64,000 bases of DNA from Anaerocolumna cellulosilytica (GTDB lineage: Bacteria > Bacillota > Clostridia > Lachnospirales > Lachnospiraceae): NCBI RefSeq assembly GCF_014218335.1, contig NZ_AP023367.1:201001-265000 (forward strand), given 5' to 3'. Numbering within the stretch: position 1 is the first letter of the stretch; each line of letters opens with the position of its first letter. A program made the position numbers and the translations under genes. The notes under the pieces were generated by a model. The model was not told the origin of the DNA, did no database searches, and worked only from the letters and a program-made list of their open reading frames with translations. Shown one piece after another: positions 34,501 through 43,502 of this stretch.

Positions 34501-35100
34501 TTAGGAGCACAGCAAAGCGGGCATATGGAAGCGGTCGGCTATGACTTGTATTGTAAAATGCTAAATGATGCGGTACGTTCTATGAGGGGAGAAACCAATG
34601 AGGAAGAAACCTTTGATACGACGGTTGATATGGATATAGATGCCTTTATACCGGCTACGTATATAAAAAGTGAATTTCAGAAGCTCGATGTATATAAACG
34701 AATTGCTGAAATTGAAAATGAAGAAGAACTATTAGATATGCAAGAAGAGCTATTAGATCGTTTCGGGGATATGCCGGCTTCGGTTAATAACCTGCTTAAC
34801 ATTGCGTTTATCAAATCCATCTGTCATAGTGCCTGTGTAACGAATCTGGTATACCGGAACGATGATATTAAGCTGGTAATGTATAACAAAGCAAAATTAA
34901 AAGTTGAGAGCATTCCTGAATTCGTTGGTAAATATCAGCCTGCTTTAAAATTAGTGCCGGAGGCGAGTCCTTACTTTATCTATTCTATAAAAAAAGGACC
35001 TAAGTTGGGCAAAAACGGGAAGCTTGATACTATAACACTATTTGAATTCGTTAAAAATTTATTAAATGATTTAAAACTATTGCTGGAAGACAATAAATAA
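31552..35100 (+). CDS. mfd: Transcription-repair coupling factor
   Basis: Mfd removes RNA polymerase stalled at DNA lesions and recruits UvrA. The 1182-residue protein starts with TTG after AAAAGGAGG. Domain order: UvrB-like N-terminal region (1-330, 'AVRGGILDIFPPTEECPYRV'), RNA polymerase-interacting CarD-like domain (about 500-570, 'LNIGDYVVHENHGLGIYRGI'), RecG-like motor ('GDVGYGKTEIAIRAAF' Walker A, 'LLMVDEEQRFGV' DEEQ box, 'ETGLDISNVNT', 'QLYQLRGRVGRS' motif VI), and the C-terminal TRCF regulatory domain (about 1015-1150). Length is normal. It is probably co-transcribed with pth. Confidence 0.96.
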   Translation: MKTFTTPLKELREYNDIKDNLKLKNTPIQVTGCIDSQKCHLISGLSEDYPWKLIITYNDIKAKEIYEDYKLYDKNVFIYPAKDIIFYSADIHGNAIVRDRLKILKRLLQKEPVTVITTLDGGMDRILPLEYLKKRIILLEEGGSLDLTKLQAELIHLGYERQGQVEGPGEFAVRGGILDIFPPTEECPYRVELWGDEVDSIRSFDIDSQRSIERISSISIYPAAEMILTEDRLLMGLKKIDEEKKEHVKKLREQMKTEEAARIHDIIEEFRENIESFQGSVGIDSFIRYFYDNTVSFFDYFKEESIVFLDEPGRIGEKGEAVENEFREGMIGRLEKGYILPGQSDAIYGYKELLINLSHKTLLLLSTMDQKTAYFNVKGKWDFTVRSVNPYNNNFDILVQDLIKWKKSGYRVLLLSGSRTRAKRLSEDLREHELNAFYSEDMDRIIQKGEIMVAGGNLHRGFEYPLINLVIISESDIFGAEKKKRKKRKEYDGKKIQSFTDLNIGDYVVHENHGLGIYRGIEKIEVDKVTKDYMKIEYGGGGVLYILATGLDVIQKYAGADAKKPKLNKLNSPEWKNTKTRVKGAVKEIAKELVALYATRQEKSGYQFGPDTVWQNEFEEMFPYEETDDQLRAIEDTKRDMESTRIMDRLVCGDVGYGKTEIAIRAAFKAVSDGKQVVFLVPTTILAQQHYNTFVQRMMDFPVSIDMLSRFKTPAQQKAVIERAKKGSLDILIGTHRVLSKDIKFKNLGLLMVDEEQRFGVTHKEKIKTIKENIDVLTLTATPIPRTLHMSLIGIRDMSVLTEPPVDRIPIQTYVLEHNEEIIREAIHRELARDGQVYYVYNRVNGIDEIASKIARLVPEANVSFAHGQMSERELERIMFDFINGEIDVLVSTTIIETGLDISNVNTMIIDDADRLGLSQLYQLRGRVGRSNRTAYAFLMYKRDKMLKEIAEKRLQAIKEFTELGSGFKIAMRDLEIRGAGNLLGAQQSGHMEAVGYDLYCKMLNDAVRSMRGETNEEETFDTTVDMDIDAFIPATYIKSEFQKLDVYKRIAEIENEEELLDMQEELLDRFGDMPASVNNLLNIAFIKSICHSACVTNLVYRNDDIKLVMYNKAKLKVESIPEFVGKYQPALKLVPEASPYFIYSIKKGPKLGKNGKLDTITLFEFVKNLLNDLKLLLEDNK

Positions 35101-35195
35101 TCTATAATGGAACGATGGGGATAAATACCTACTTGGTAAATAAATAGGTATTGCCCAGATTAATTACCGCATAAGCGGAAAGATAGGAGTTTCCA

Positions 35196-36329
35196 ATGAA
35201 AAAATCTTTAAAAAAATTGCTATTAATGGGGTTACTGACAACTTTTCTTGTATCAGCTGTGGCATGTTCTAAAAAAGACGGAAAAACCTCTGATAATGGA
35301 AATACTACAGAACAATCTGAAGGAAATACAAACGAAGAGAATACTTCCTCCGATAATTTGGTTGTTGCAATAGGAGATAGTAAAGTTTACTATGCAGAAG
35401 CAAACATATATTTCCAAATATTTAAGTCACAGTACGAATCCGTATACGGTGACCAAATCTGGACATATGATTATGGTAATGGACAGACCTTTGGAGATAT
35501 GGCAAAAGAACAGATTTTAAATATGATTACTCAGACTAAAATTATAGGAGCACAGGCTGATACCTATAAGATTCAGATTACAGATGAAGAAGAAGCGACC
35601 CTTAAGAAGGATGCGGAAACATTCCTTTCCGGAATAACAGATGAGGATAAAGAGAAATATGGTTTTACCAGTGAGATAGTTGAAAGCTTCTATCGTGATA
35701 ACCTTATATATGAAAAAGTATATGATGCGGCAACTATGGATGTAGATACAGAGGTTGCGGACGATGAAGCAAAGCAAATAAAAGTACAGCATCTGCTCAT
35801 AAAGACTTTTGAACAGGATGCTTCCGGTGCCCGTACAGATTTTTCTGAGGAGAAGAAGGCAGAAGCCTTAAAGAAAGCAGAAGAATTATTAGAGACAGCC
35901 AAAACAACAGAAGACTTTAAAGCTCTGGCAGAAAAAAATACAGAAGATTCCAATGTGGAATATACATTTGGTAAAGGTGAAATGGTTACTGAGTTTGAAG
36001 ATGCAGCCTTTGCTTTAAAACCGGGAGAATTAAGCGGCATCGTAACAACGAATTATGGCTACCACATCATTTATTGTGTCAGTGATTTCGACGAAGATGC
36101 AACACTTGCAAAAAAAGAAGAAATTATTAAAACCAGACAGAATGATAAATTCACTGAGCTTTATGAAGGCTGGTCTAAAGACATAAAAGTTGACGTGAAT
36201 GATGAAGTATGGTCTACGATGACCTTAGTAAGTGAAACAAAAGAAGAAACAGCAGAACCAAGTGCAGAACCTACAACAGAACCAACGGGAGAAGCTACAC
36301 CTACTCCGACAGCTGGAACTAATAAGTAA
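35196..36329 (+). CDS. prsA: PrsA/SurA-like peptidyl-prolyl isomerase lipoprotein
   Basis: The 377-residue lipoprotein helps fold secreted proteins outside the membrane. The N-terminus is a lipoprotein signal ('LLLMGLLTTFLVSAVAC') with Cys24 as the lipidation site, followed by a Ser/Thr/Asn/Glu-rich linker. A SurA-N-like helical region (55-190) precedes a parvulin-type rotamase domain (about 190-295: 'IKVQHLLIKTFEQDA', 'EYTFGKGEMVTEFEDAAFAL', 'VTTNYGYHIIYC'). The C-terminus is a low-complexity 'AEPSAEPTTEPTGEATPTPT' tail. GGAG lies before ATG 35196. Symbol given by family; PrsA paralogues are common in clostridia. Confidence 0.82.
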   Translation: MKKSLKKLLLMGLLTTFLVSAVACSKKDGKTSDNGNTTEQSEGNTNEENTSSDNLVVAIGDSKVYYAEANIYFQIFKSQYESVYGDQIWTYDYGNGQTFGDMAKEQILNMITQTKIIGAQADTYKIQITDEEEATLKKDAETFLSGITDEDKEKYGFTSEIVESFYRDNLIYEKVYDAATMDVDTEVADDEAKQIKVQHLLIKTFEQDASGARTDFSEEKKAEALKKAEELLETAKTTEDFKALAEKNTEDSNVEYTFGKGEMVTEFEDAAFALKPGELSGIVTTNYGYHIIYCVSDFDEDATLAKKEEIIKTRQNDKFTELYEGWSKDIKVDVNDEVWSTMTLVSETKEETAEPSAEPTTEPTGEATPTPTAGTNK

Positions 36330-36387
36330 TATTTATCATAAGCTTAGGGGGTAACCTATAAAGCTTAATCAATCTCATAAATAAAGT

Positions 36388-36485
36388 GAGGCTGTTGCAA
36401 AATGTGATACTTCAACAAGACATGGTGTTAGACCGTTGCGTCATTACCAATACCTTGTATGAAAAATTCATATGCAACAGCCCCT
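36388..36485. repeat. Small MITE-like inverted-repeat element
   Basis: GGCTGTTGCA (36390-36399) and TGCAACAGCC (36473-36482) form perfect 10-base ends of a ~98-base element; the flanking bases extend the match loosely (AAAATG / CATATG). It encodes nothing and resembles the ends of 'GGGGCTGTTGCA' type insertion sequences. It sits at the left edge of the AT-rich ABC transporter island. Confidence 0.6.
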
Positions 36486-36574
36486 TTCTTATATCTGCTC
36501 TGTGTCAATAGTTGGGGTGGGATTCATTGAATCCCGTTCTAAATAAATATTTTCTCATGAGAGGATAACATTTT

Positions 36575-38356
36575 ATGAAAGCAAGAGCTTTTAAGAATTT
36601 GTTTAGTTTTTTTACAAAAATATATATTCTGGCACCTTCTTATGCAATTGTCCTAACATTATTAAGAGGAGTTTCTATTGTAATACCCATAATAAGAATT
36701 CTACTTATCAAATCTCTAGTAAATGAGATAACGTTTATTACGAACAATGAAAAAGAATCAAATTATTTATGGAAATTAATTATAGTTGTTTTGGTTATAG
36801 AATTTGTAAAAGAACTTGTTACAGTATATTTTCAAGAAATGACTAAAAGATGTGTACTATATTTAAATAAAACGCAGTATCCCAAATTAATAAAAAAAAT
36901 ATCTAAATTAGAATTTTTATGTTTTGAAGATAAGTCAAAAATGGATTTAATTGCAAGAGTGAAAAAAAGTTATATATCAAAATTGATTAGTACATTTACA
37001 ACGACATTATATTTTACAGAAACTATTTTAAGTGCATTAGCAATTATTATTCTTATATGTACTGAAGTTGGGGCATGGGGAGTTTGTATACTATTAGCGT
37101 CTATGCCTCTTATCATTGTTGGGCAAAAGAGTGGAGACATAATATATCAAGGCGAAGTAGAAATTGAAAAACAACAACGTTATTTGGATTATATTGAAGA
37201 ACTGTATACAAGTAGAGAAGCGGCAAATGAGAGACTAATTTTTAGAATGCATCATAAATTAGATAGTCTGTGGAAGAAATCTTTTGTTGCAGCGGATGAA
37301 GTTAATCTAAGTATGAAAAAAAAAGTTTATGTAAATATGTGCCGTTCAAATATAGTTAGTTTTTTGGGATATGCAGCTGCGGTAGGTTTACTTTGTTTCT
37401 TCTTTATAAAGGGGTTAATTACATACGGTCTATTTATATCCATTATAATATCGATATTAAGGTTAATGTATACATTATCTTATACATTAGCGGGGGATAT
37501 TGCTGAGTTTTCAAGAATAAGGGCTTTTGTGGAAGACTACAACATGTTCTTAATTTTACCTGAAGTACGTGAAAATAATGAAAATATAAAAGCAATTGAC
37601 AATTTTATTTTTGAAAAATTGGAATTTAAAGATGTTGTATTTAAGTATCCAAATGCAGATGAACCAATACTAAATAACTTAAGTTTTAAATTAGAAAAGG
37701 GAAAACGCTATGCTTTCGTTGGAGAAAATGGGGCTGGTAAAACTACGATTACAAAACTTTTATTGGGCTTATATGAACCAAACAAAGGGCAAATAAAAAT
37801 TAACGATAAGCTAATTAATGAATATGATAAAGACTTTTTAAAAGAACTATTTTCAGTCGTTTTTCAAGATTTTTCGAAGTATGAGATTAAAGTTAGAGAT
37901 GCTATTGAATTAGGAAATAGAAAAGCTAGTGAGGAGACTATATCAAATGTATTAGAGTTTGTTGGACTTGATTTTTTATATAATAAATATGATGATTTTC
38001 TAGAAAAAGAGTTGGGGAAATTATCTGAAGATAGTATAGAACTATCTGGTGGACAATGGCAAAGGTTAGCTATTGCTAGGGCGTTGGTATCTAATCGTAG
38101 TATATTTGTTTTGGATGAAGTGACTTCGGCTATTGATCCGATACAAGAAAGTGAAATATATGGGCTATTTGAGAGAACATCAGAGAACAGAACTTGTATG
38201 TTTATTACACATAGATTGGGTTCAACAAAATTTGTAGACCATATCTATGTGATAGAGAATGGCTGTGTTTCTGAACAAGGAAACCATACTGAATTAATAG
38301 GACAAAACGGAACATACACTCATATGTATAATGAACAAAGTAGGTGGTATGTATGA
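36575..38356 (+). CDS. ABC half-transporter (permease fused to ATPase), subunit 1
   Basis: The 593-residue type I exporter half has an N-terminal membrane domain with about six hydrophobic segments (1-310) and a C-terminal ATPase: Walker A 'VGENGAGKTT', Q-loop 'VVFQDFSKYE', signature 'ELSGGQWQRLAIARAL', Walker B 'IFVLDEVTSAIDP' with catalytic Glu intact, and H-loop 'FITHRLGS'. Such halves pair with a second half; the next gene overlaps by 4 bases and encodes one. GGATAAC is the only weak ribosome site before ATG 36575. Composition is much more AT-rich than the neighbours, suggesting transfer. The substrate is unknown; exported peptides are common for such pairs, but no precursor peptide was found nearby. 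Confidence 0.85.
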   Translation: MKARAFKNLFSFFTKIYILAPSYAIVLTLLRGVSIVIPIIRILLIKSLVNEITFITNNEKESNYLWKLIIVVLVIEFVKELVTVYFQEMTKRCVLYLNKTQYPKLIKKISKLEFLCFEDKSKMDLIARVKKSYISKLISTFTTTLYFTETILSALAIIILICTEVGAWGVCILLASMPLIIVGQKSGDIIYQGEVEIEKQQRYLDYIEELYTSREAANERLIFRMHHKLDSLWKKSFVAADEVNLSMKKKVYVNMCRSNIVSFLGYAAAVGLLCFFFIKGLITYGLFISIIISILRLMYTLSYTLAGDIAEFSRIRAFVEDYNMFLILPEVRENNENIKAIDNFIFEKLEFKDVVFKYPNADEPILNNLSFKLEKGKRYAFVGENGAGKTTITKLLLGLYEPNKGQIKINDKLINEYDKDFLKELFSVVFQDFSKYEIKVRDAIELGNRKASEETISNVLEFVGLDFLYNKYDDFLEKELGKLSEDSIELSGGQWQRLAIARALVSNRSIFVLDEVTSAIDPIQESEIYGLFERTSENRTCMFITHRLGSTKFVDHIYVIENGCVSEQGNHTELIGQNGTYTHMYNEQSRWYV

Positions 38357-40107
38357 AAATGATAAAAAATTTCACTGAAGTCTTAAGAAAGACTATTATT
38401 ATTGCAATAAAAAGTTCGTTATCTAAGTTTCTAATATACATATCAAGTTTATTATGTATGGCTATATTGTTTGTCTGTCAGGCAAATATAGAACAGAAAT
38501 TATTCGATAATGCATTAAATTTTATAGTTGATGGACGTGCGAAAAAACTAATCTTCTCATTTATGATGTTTGTACTTATATACATATGTACACAGATTAT
38601 GATTTACTTATCAAATGGTATAGAAGAAATTCTGATGTTTAAGTTGCAAAAACAATTAACAAGAGAGATTTGTTTAAAAGTTTCAAAAATAAATCCAGAA
38701 TATTTTGAAGATTCTAGTTTTCTAGATAGATTAACGAAAGCAATGAATGGAAAAGATGCTATGATTACGATAGCACTTTGTACACTATCACTTATATGTT
38801 ATTATTTTCCGTATTTTGTATTGATGTCATTTTGGCTGATAAATATAAATCCTATACTAGTGTTAATGATACCTATTGCATTCATACCATCAATAGTTTT
38901 ATATATAGTTCAAATAAAAGTTTTCATAGATAATATTGACAAAACCGCTCCATTAAAGAGAAGATTACAATCATATGAAGAAAACATGATTGGTAAAAAG
39001 TATATTAAAGAAACTAGAATTTTAGGTTGCTTGGACTACTTTATGGATTTGTATACAAAGGTATTAGACTCACTAACATCTAAAGAAGTTAGTGTTAGAA
39101 AGCGCAGGCATAAGCTCAATTTATGTTTAAAAATAGTTCATGCTACTGGCTATATAATAATAATTTTAATAACATTATATTTAGTAATGAATAAATCAAT
39201 TTCTATTGGTTCATTTGCAGCAATTATAAGTTCATTAGATATTCTTTTTTCTAATATGGATGAGGCTATATCTAGACAATTCGGAACAATTTCCGAACAG
39301 TTTGGTAGCATATATAAATATAACGAATTTATGAATGATAAAGTTTTTTGTGATGAATACAATGAAGAATACTTCATTAATGAAATTCAAAATGTTACTT
39401 TTAAATATCCAAATACAGATGAGCCAACTTTAAAAGATATATCATTAACTATAAGCCAAGGTGAAAGAATTGCTATAGTAGGTGAGAATGGGTCAGGAAA
39501 ATCCACATTAGTTAAATTATTATTAGGAATATATAAACCTACAGAAGGAAAAATAATTAGTAAAATTAAAATAGAAAATGGTAAATCTGCAATTTTTCAG
39601 AACTATCTTGGTTATGCAATGAGTTTAATAGATAATATAGTTATAAGTGATTCCGATGATAAAATTGATATGGATAAGTTATCTAGAGTTATGAAACAAT
39701 CAGGAGTTTCTGGAATAGCATCGAAACTAGAAAATGGGTTTAGTACTCTATTAGGTAAGGAGTTTGGTGGTCATGAATTATCTGGTGGAGAATTACAAAA
39801 AGTAGCTCTGGCAAGAGGAACTTATAAAGACAGTGATTTTATAGTATTTGACGAGCCGACATCTTCTATAGATCCGATTGAAGAATCTAGAATGTATGAT
39901 ATAATAGAAAGTATTACAGAATATAAAACTGCATTAATAGTTACACACCGAATGGGATCTGTACAATTTGCAGATCGTATTTTAGTATTGAAGAATGGTA
40001 AAATAGTAGAAGAAGGAACTCATACGATGTTGTTAGAACTTAATGGAGAGTATAAAAAGTTATATACAACACAAAGTAAGAATTATGATCATAACTACAT
40101 TTCTTAA
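38353..40107 (+). CDS. ABC half-transporter (permease fused to ATPase), subunit 2
   Basis: ATG 38353 (584 residues) is set by the ATGA overlap with the previous gene and by AGGTGG five bases upstream. The membrane domain occupies about 1-320 and the ATPase about 335-584: Walker A 'VGENGSGKSTLVKLLLG', Q-loop 'AIFQNYLGYAM', signature 'HELSGGELQKVALARG', Walker B 'FIVFDEPTSSIDP', H-loop 'VTHRMGS'. Both halves look catalytically complete. The pair probably forms a heterodimeric exporter. Low GC and lack of regulatory neighbours again suggest an acquired module flanked by a MITE-like repeat on the left and a degraded region on the right. Confidence 0.85.
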   Translation: MKMIKNFTEVLRKTIIIAIKSSLSKFLIYISSLLCMAILFVCQANIEQKLFDNALNFIVDGRAKKLIFSFMMFVLIYICTQIMIYLSNGIEEILMFKLQKQLTREICLKVSKINPEYFEDSSFLDRLTKAMNGKDAMITIALCTLSLICYYFPYFVLMSFWLININPILVLMIPIAFIPSIVLYIVQIKVFIDNIDKTAPLKRRLQSYEENMIGKKYIKETRILGCLDYFMDLYTKVLDSLTSKEVSVRKRRHKLNLCLKIVHATGYIIIILITLYLVMNKSISIGSFAAIISSLDILFSNMDEAISRQFGTISEQFGSIYKYNEFMNDKVFCDEYNEEYFINEIQNVTFKYPNTDEPTLKDISLTISQGERIAIVGENGSGKSTLVKLLLGIYKPTEGKIISKIKIENGKSAIFQNYLGYAMSLIDNIVISDSDDKIDMDKLSRVMKQSGVSGIASKLENGFSTLLGKEFGGHELSGGELQKVALARGTYKDSDFIVFDEPTSSIDPIEESRMYDIIESITEYKTALIVTHRMGSVQFADRILVLKNGKIVEEGTHTMLLELNGEYKKLYTTQSKNYDHNYIS

Positions 40108-40584
40108 ACTATGTTAATAAATAAAAGTATTGTCAAGTGTTGGGCGATATTGCTTTTACTTTATTAATTGATTATAATTTTTAACCATGGGATTACTGAT
40201 TCAATATGTCGTGAGATTTTATAGTATGGACATAAGTTATAATGCAGTAAGATTAACAAATATAACTATTAACTGGAATGATATACAAGAAAAGACTACT
40301 CTAAGTAGGCAAAGCTAAGACGCCTCAAAGACCAAAAACCGGTGATTGAGGGCTTTTGTTATGGCTAAAACAAGTTGAACAAGGGAATAATGGTAAACTT
40401 AAGAAAGCTATTGCATACAAAGTTGTTAAGACTATCTCATAACAATATCTAGAAGATAACCGTTGCAGTTTAAGTACAAGGGAGATTGAACTCTATCTGG
40501 AAGTTTATCTATAACAGAGAAGTTCCTCTGATTGACTATAATACATTGGTAATTACAGATCTCCCTACATTGCCTTTAAATTAA
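40108..40584. other. Gene-free stretch after the ABC pair
   Basis: No intact gene is visible in 477 bases. A terminator-like hairpin lies at 40322-40357. Beyond it, short peptide-like pieces in several frames ('VQGRLNSIWKFIYN', 'GKLKKAIAYKVVKTIS') end in stops, so the right part may be remains of a decayed gene. I could not name it. Confidence 0.4.
40322..40357 (+). terminator. Weak terminator-like hairpin after the ABC pair
   Basis: GCCTCAA (40322-40328) pairs with TTGAGGGC (40346-40353) with one bulge; an inner ACC/GGT pairing and a TTTT run follow. It would end the ABC transporter transcript. Confidence 0.4.
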
Positions 40585-41133
40585 TCAATAGCTATCAGCA
40601 TGTATTCTTTGAAAGACTGCAATAACCGCCATAGCAGTGAAAAATCCTAACAGCATACCTCCTAATATATCGCTTGGATAATGTACAAAGAGGTATACCC
40701 TAGAGAACCCGATTAAAGCAGCCAATAATAAAGACATAATACCGGCAAGTTTATTATAATAAAAAATTACGGTAGTAGCAGTAAAGGAGGACATGGTATG
40801 TCCGGAGGGAAATGAAAAGGATTTGGGTCCCCGGATAAACGGTTCAAAGTCCGTATAAAAAAGAAAAGGACGGGGTCTTTCAAAAAAAGGCTTTAAAAGT
40901 CTCTCGCCTAATAAAAATTGTAAGGATAAGGATAAGGTTAAAACAATGCCAATGGGTCTGGTCTTCTTAAAAAGTAATAAGAGAAAGGCAATGACAATCC
41001 AAACGATTCCCGAATTACCAAGGTTTGTTATGAATATCATAAATCGGTCTACTATTGGTGTATGTAAATTCTCATAAACATACATAAGTAAAAATTCATC
41101 TAGGTTTCTAATAAGCTCTGTCATGGCACGCAT
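40585..41133 (-). CDS. PAP2-family membrane phosphatase
   Basis: The 182-residue membrane protein carries the three phosphatase motifs of the PAP2 superfamily: 'LKPFFERPRP' (KxxxxxxRP), 'SFPSGHTMSSF' (PSGH) and 'SRVYLFVHYPSDILGG' (SRxxxxxHxxxD). Several hydrophobic helices surround them. Family members remove phosphate from undecaprenyl pyrophosphate or phosphatidic acid. The substrate cannot be chosen from sequence; an undecaprenyl role (bacitracin resistance type) is plausible. AAAGGA lies five bases before the ATG at 41133 on the minus strand. It is transcribed away from natA. Confidence 0.85.
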   Translation of the reverse strand: MRAMTELIRNLDEFLLMYVYENLHTPIVDRFMIFITNLGNSGIVWIVIAFLLLLFKKTRPIGIVLTLSLSLQFLLGERLLKPFFERPRPFLFYTDFEPFIRGPKSFSFPSGHTMSSFTATTVIFYYNKLAGIMSLLLAALIGFSRVYLFVHYPSDILGGMLLGFFTAMAVIAVFQRIHADSY

Positions 41134-41410
41134 CTAAATCCTTTCTCTGCTGATATTCTCTGTTATAGTATGATTTAATATAATTCTAAACGAATTCTAA
41201 TTGTTATCAAGTTGACAAAGACAAATTTTGGTATTATCCTATTATAACATATTGGATTCATATATGTGTTACTTTAATTTTTCTGTTATTAAAGTAGTAT
41301 TGTAAGCAGGCTTGCGATACTGCATGGAGCTATGTGAATATCAACTAAGGTATCAGGTTGAAAAAACCTGCTTGGCTACACAGAAAACTTCTATGAGGAT
41401 GGTGATTACA

Positions 41411-42190
41411 ATGATTGAAATTAATAACTTAACGAAAGTTTATCGGCTAAATAAAAAACAGATGGCTGAACAAAAAACAAAAAACAATCTTAAAAAAGCG
41501 GCAGATAACATCAGTTTATCTGCTAAAAAAGGTGAAATCTATGGTCTTTTAGGACCCAATGGAGCCGGTAAAACTACGACACTTCGATGTGTGGCAACCT
41601 TATTAAAACCTACGGAAGGAAAGGTATCAGTATGCGGTTATGATACCATAAAAGATCCGGAAAGGGTGAGGAAATCAATTGCATTTTTAACCAACGAGAT
41701 AAAACTTGATCCTCAGTTTACCCCCAAATACATGTTCAATTTTTTTGGCAGGCTCCATGGTTTGGAAGAGGCAGTTATTAACGAAAGACGAGAGATGTTA
41801 TTTCGCTACTTTGGTATCAATGATTTTCAGGATAAGAAAATTGATGAACTATCAACGGGTATGAAGCAAAAGGCATCTATTGCAGTTAGTCTGGTGCATG
41901 ATCCGGAGGTTGTAATTTTTGATGAACCTACCAACGGACTAGACATTGTAACGGCTAGGAGTGTTACAGACTACTTAAGACAATTAAAGCAAGAAGGCAA
42001 ACTAGTTATTGTCTCAACACATATTATGTCTGAAGCAGAAAAATTATGTGACCGTATCGGTATCATTATTCAAGGTAAAAAGGTAGCAGACGGTACTCTC
42101 GAAGAAATACTGCAATTAACAGGTGCTACGGACTTAGAAGATGCTTTCTTTGAACTTTATAAAGAATATAGCATAGAGAACATAGGTTGA
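41411..42190 (+). CDS. natA: ABC transporter ATPase, NatA-like
   Basis: ATG 41411 (259 residues) is chosen because the Pfam-like start '[11 protein letters not shown]' fits the family and GGTGAT lies just upstream; the open frame from 41312 adds a cysteine-rich stretch unlikely to be real. Motifs: Walker A '[10 protein letters not shown]', Q-loop near '[10 protein letters not shown]', signature '[12 protein letters not shown]', Walker B '[12 protein letters not shown]', H-loop '[12 protein letters not shown]'. NatA drives the membrane protein NatB to export sodium. The next gene is the NatB-like permease. The symbol is by similarity; other drug or peptide exporters look alike. Confidence 0.75.
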   Translation: MIEINNLTKVYRLNKKQMAEQKTKNNLKKAADNISLSAKKGEIYGLLGPNGAGKTTTLRCVATLLKPTEGKVSVCGYDTIKDPERVRKSIAFLTNEIKLDPQFTPKYMFNFFGRLHGLEEAVINERREMLFRYFGINDFQDKKIDELSTGMKQKASIAVSLVHDPEVVIFDEPTNGLDIVTARSVTDYLRQLKQEGKLVIVSTHIMSEAEKLCDRIGIIIQGKKVADGTLEEILQLTGATDLEDAFFELYKEYSIENIG

Positions 42191-42256
42191 AAACAAAAAC
42201 GATTATTCAACATCTCGATTATTATGTGTACCAAAGTACACGGTTAGGAGTTTCAT

Positions 42257-43477
42257 ATGAAGGGTGCTAAAGAAATTATAAAAAAAGAATTAGCCAGGGT
42301 ATTTAATGACAAAAAACTGATTGTAAGTTTGTTTATTATGCCGGGAATATTAATTATAGGAATGTATTATTTTATCGGGCAAATGCAAAGTGCCATGATA
42401 AACGATTTAGAAAAACATATATCCACAGTTTACATCCAGAATGAGCCGGAAGGCTTTAAAGACATCCTTGCGGAAAATAACTTTCAGGCGGACATAAAAT
42501 ACCTGACAGAAGGTGAAGATTTAACAGAAGTAAAAGAGGGTATATTAAATGGAGATATTGATTTGCTGGTAGTGTTTGATAAAGGGTTTTTGGAAAGTAT
42601 CAATAATTACCAATCAGCAGAGGTGATTCCGGAGGTCAAGACATATTATAATACTTCCGAGGATTATTCCTCCAATGCCAGAAGCCTATTTGTTACTCAG
42701 ATTCTAACTGTATATCAGCAGGAGCTTTTAACAGAACGTTTTGGTGATTTAAACCAGCTGACAGTATTTCAGATTGACAAAGATCCCGAATCCTCCGTCA
42801 TTGTAAATAATGACAAAGCATCTGGTAAAGCGTTTGGTATGCTTTTGCCATACCTGATTACTTTTATGCTGTTTCAAGGTGCAATGGCTCTTGGAGTAGA
42901 TGCCATCACGGGTGAAAAAGAAAGAGGAACTATGGCAAGTATGCTGTTAACGCCCTTAAAACGCAGTGAGATAGTTGTTGGTAAAATTATATCTATTTCA
43001 ATATTATCCAGCTTATCGGCAGTTATTTATGCTGTGGCGATGATATTTGCCATGCCTCTATTAATGAGCGGCGCAAGCTCTAATAGCGGTGAAATGGCCT
43101 TGAAATTTACCCTAGGGCAGGGTGCAGAGCTTCTTTTAATATTACTGGCATTGGTATATTTGTACGTAGCAATCATTGCTTTAGCTTCCGTTCTGGCAAG
43201 AACTGTTAAGGAAGCCAGCAGCTATGTAGCACCAATGATGATAGTGGTTATTGCTGCAGGGCTAATCACCATGTTTACCGGAAATAGTGAAAAACAGTTG
43301 GCTATGTTTGCAATTCCTGTATATGGCAGTGCAATCTCCATTCAGAATATTTTAGTAGGAGAATTAACCCTTGCACAGTTTGGTATGACCGTAGGAGGTA
43401 CGGTTGTCCTTGCAATTATAATAACCTATCTTATTACAAAAGCCTTTAACAGTGAAAAGATAATGTTTAATGCTTAA
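42257..43477 (+). CDS. natB: ABC transporter permease, NatB-like
   Basis: The 406-residue protein has one N-terminal transmembrane helix ('LIVSLFIMPGILIIGMYYFI'), a large extracytoplasmic loop (about 45-195), then five hydrophobic segments at 200-400. This ABC2-type layout is typical of NatB. The 'ITGEKERGTMASMLLTPLKR' loop is the conserved cytoplasmic motif of the family. AGGAG lies seven bases before ATG 42257, 66 bases after natA, so the two are an operon. The function (sodium or other export) is inferred from the pairing. Confidence 0.77.
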   Translation: MKGAKEIIKKELARVFNDKKLIVSLFIMPGILIIGMYYFIGQMQSAMINDLEKHISTVYIQNEPEGFKDILAENNFQADIKYLTEGEDLTEVKEGILNGDIDLLVVFDKGFLESINNYQSAEVIPEVKTYYNTSEDYSSNARSLFVTQILTVYQQELLTERFGDLNQLTVFQIDKDPESSVIVNNDKASGKAFGMLLPYLITFMLFQGAMALGVDAITGEKERGTMASMLLTPLKRSEIVVGKIISISILSSLSAVIYAVAMIFAMPLLMSGASSNSGEMALKFTLGQGAELLLILLALVYLYVAIIALASVLARTVKEASSYVAPMMIVVIAAGLITMFTGNSEKQLAMFAIPVYGSAISIQNILVGELTLAQFGMTVGGTVVLAIIITYLITKAFNSEKIMFNA

Positions 43478-43502
43478 ATAACAAAAGTTATTAGGGAGAA
43501 CA

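Noticed and set aside
40300-40360. Cyclic-di-GMP type riboswitch
   Set aside because: A GGCAAAGC string and a stem are present, but the conserved core and second stem are missing, and the next gene is on the other strand.
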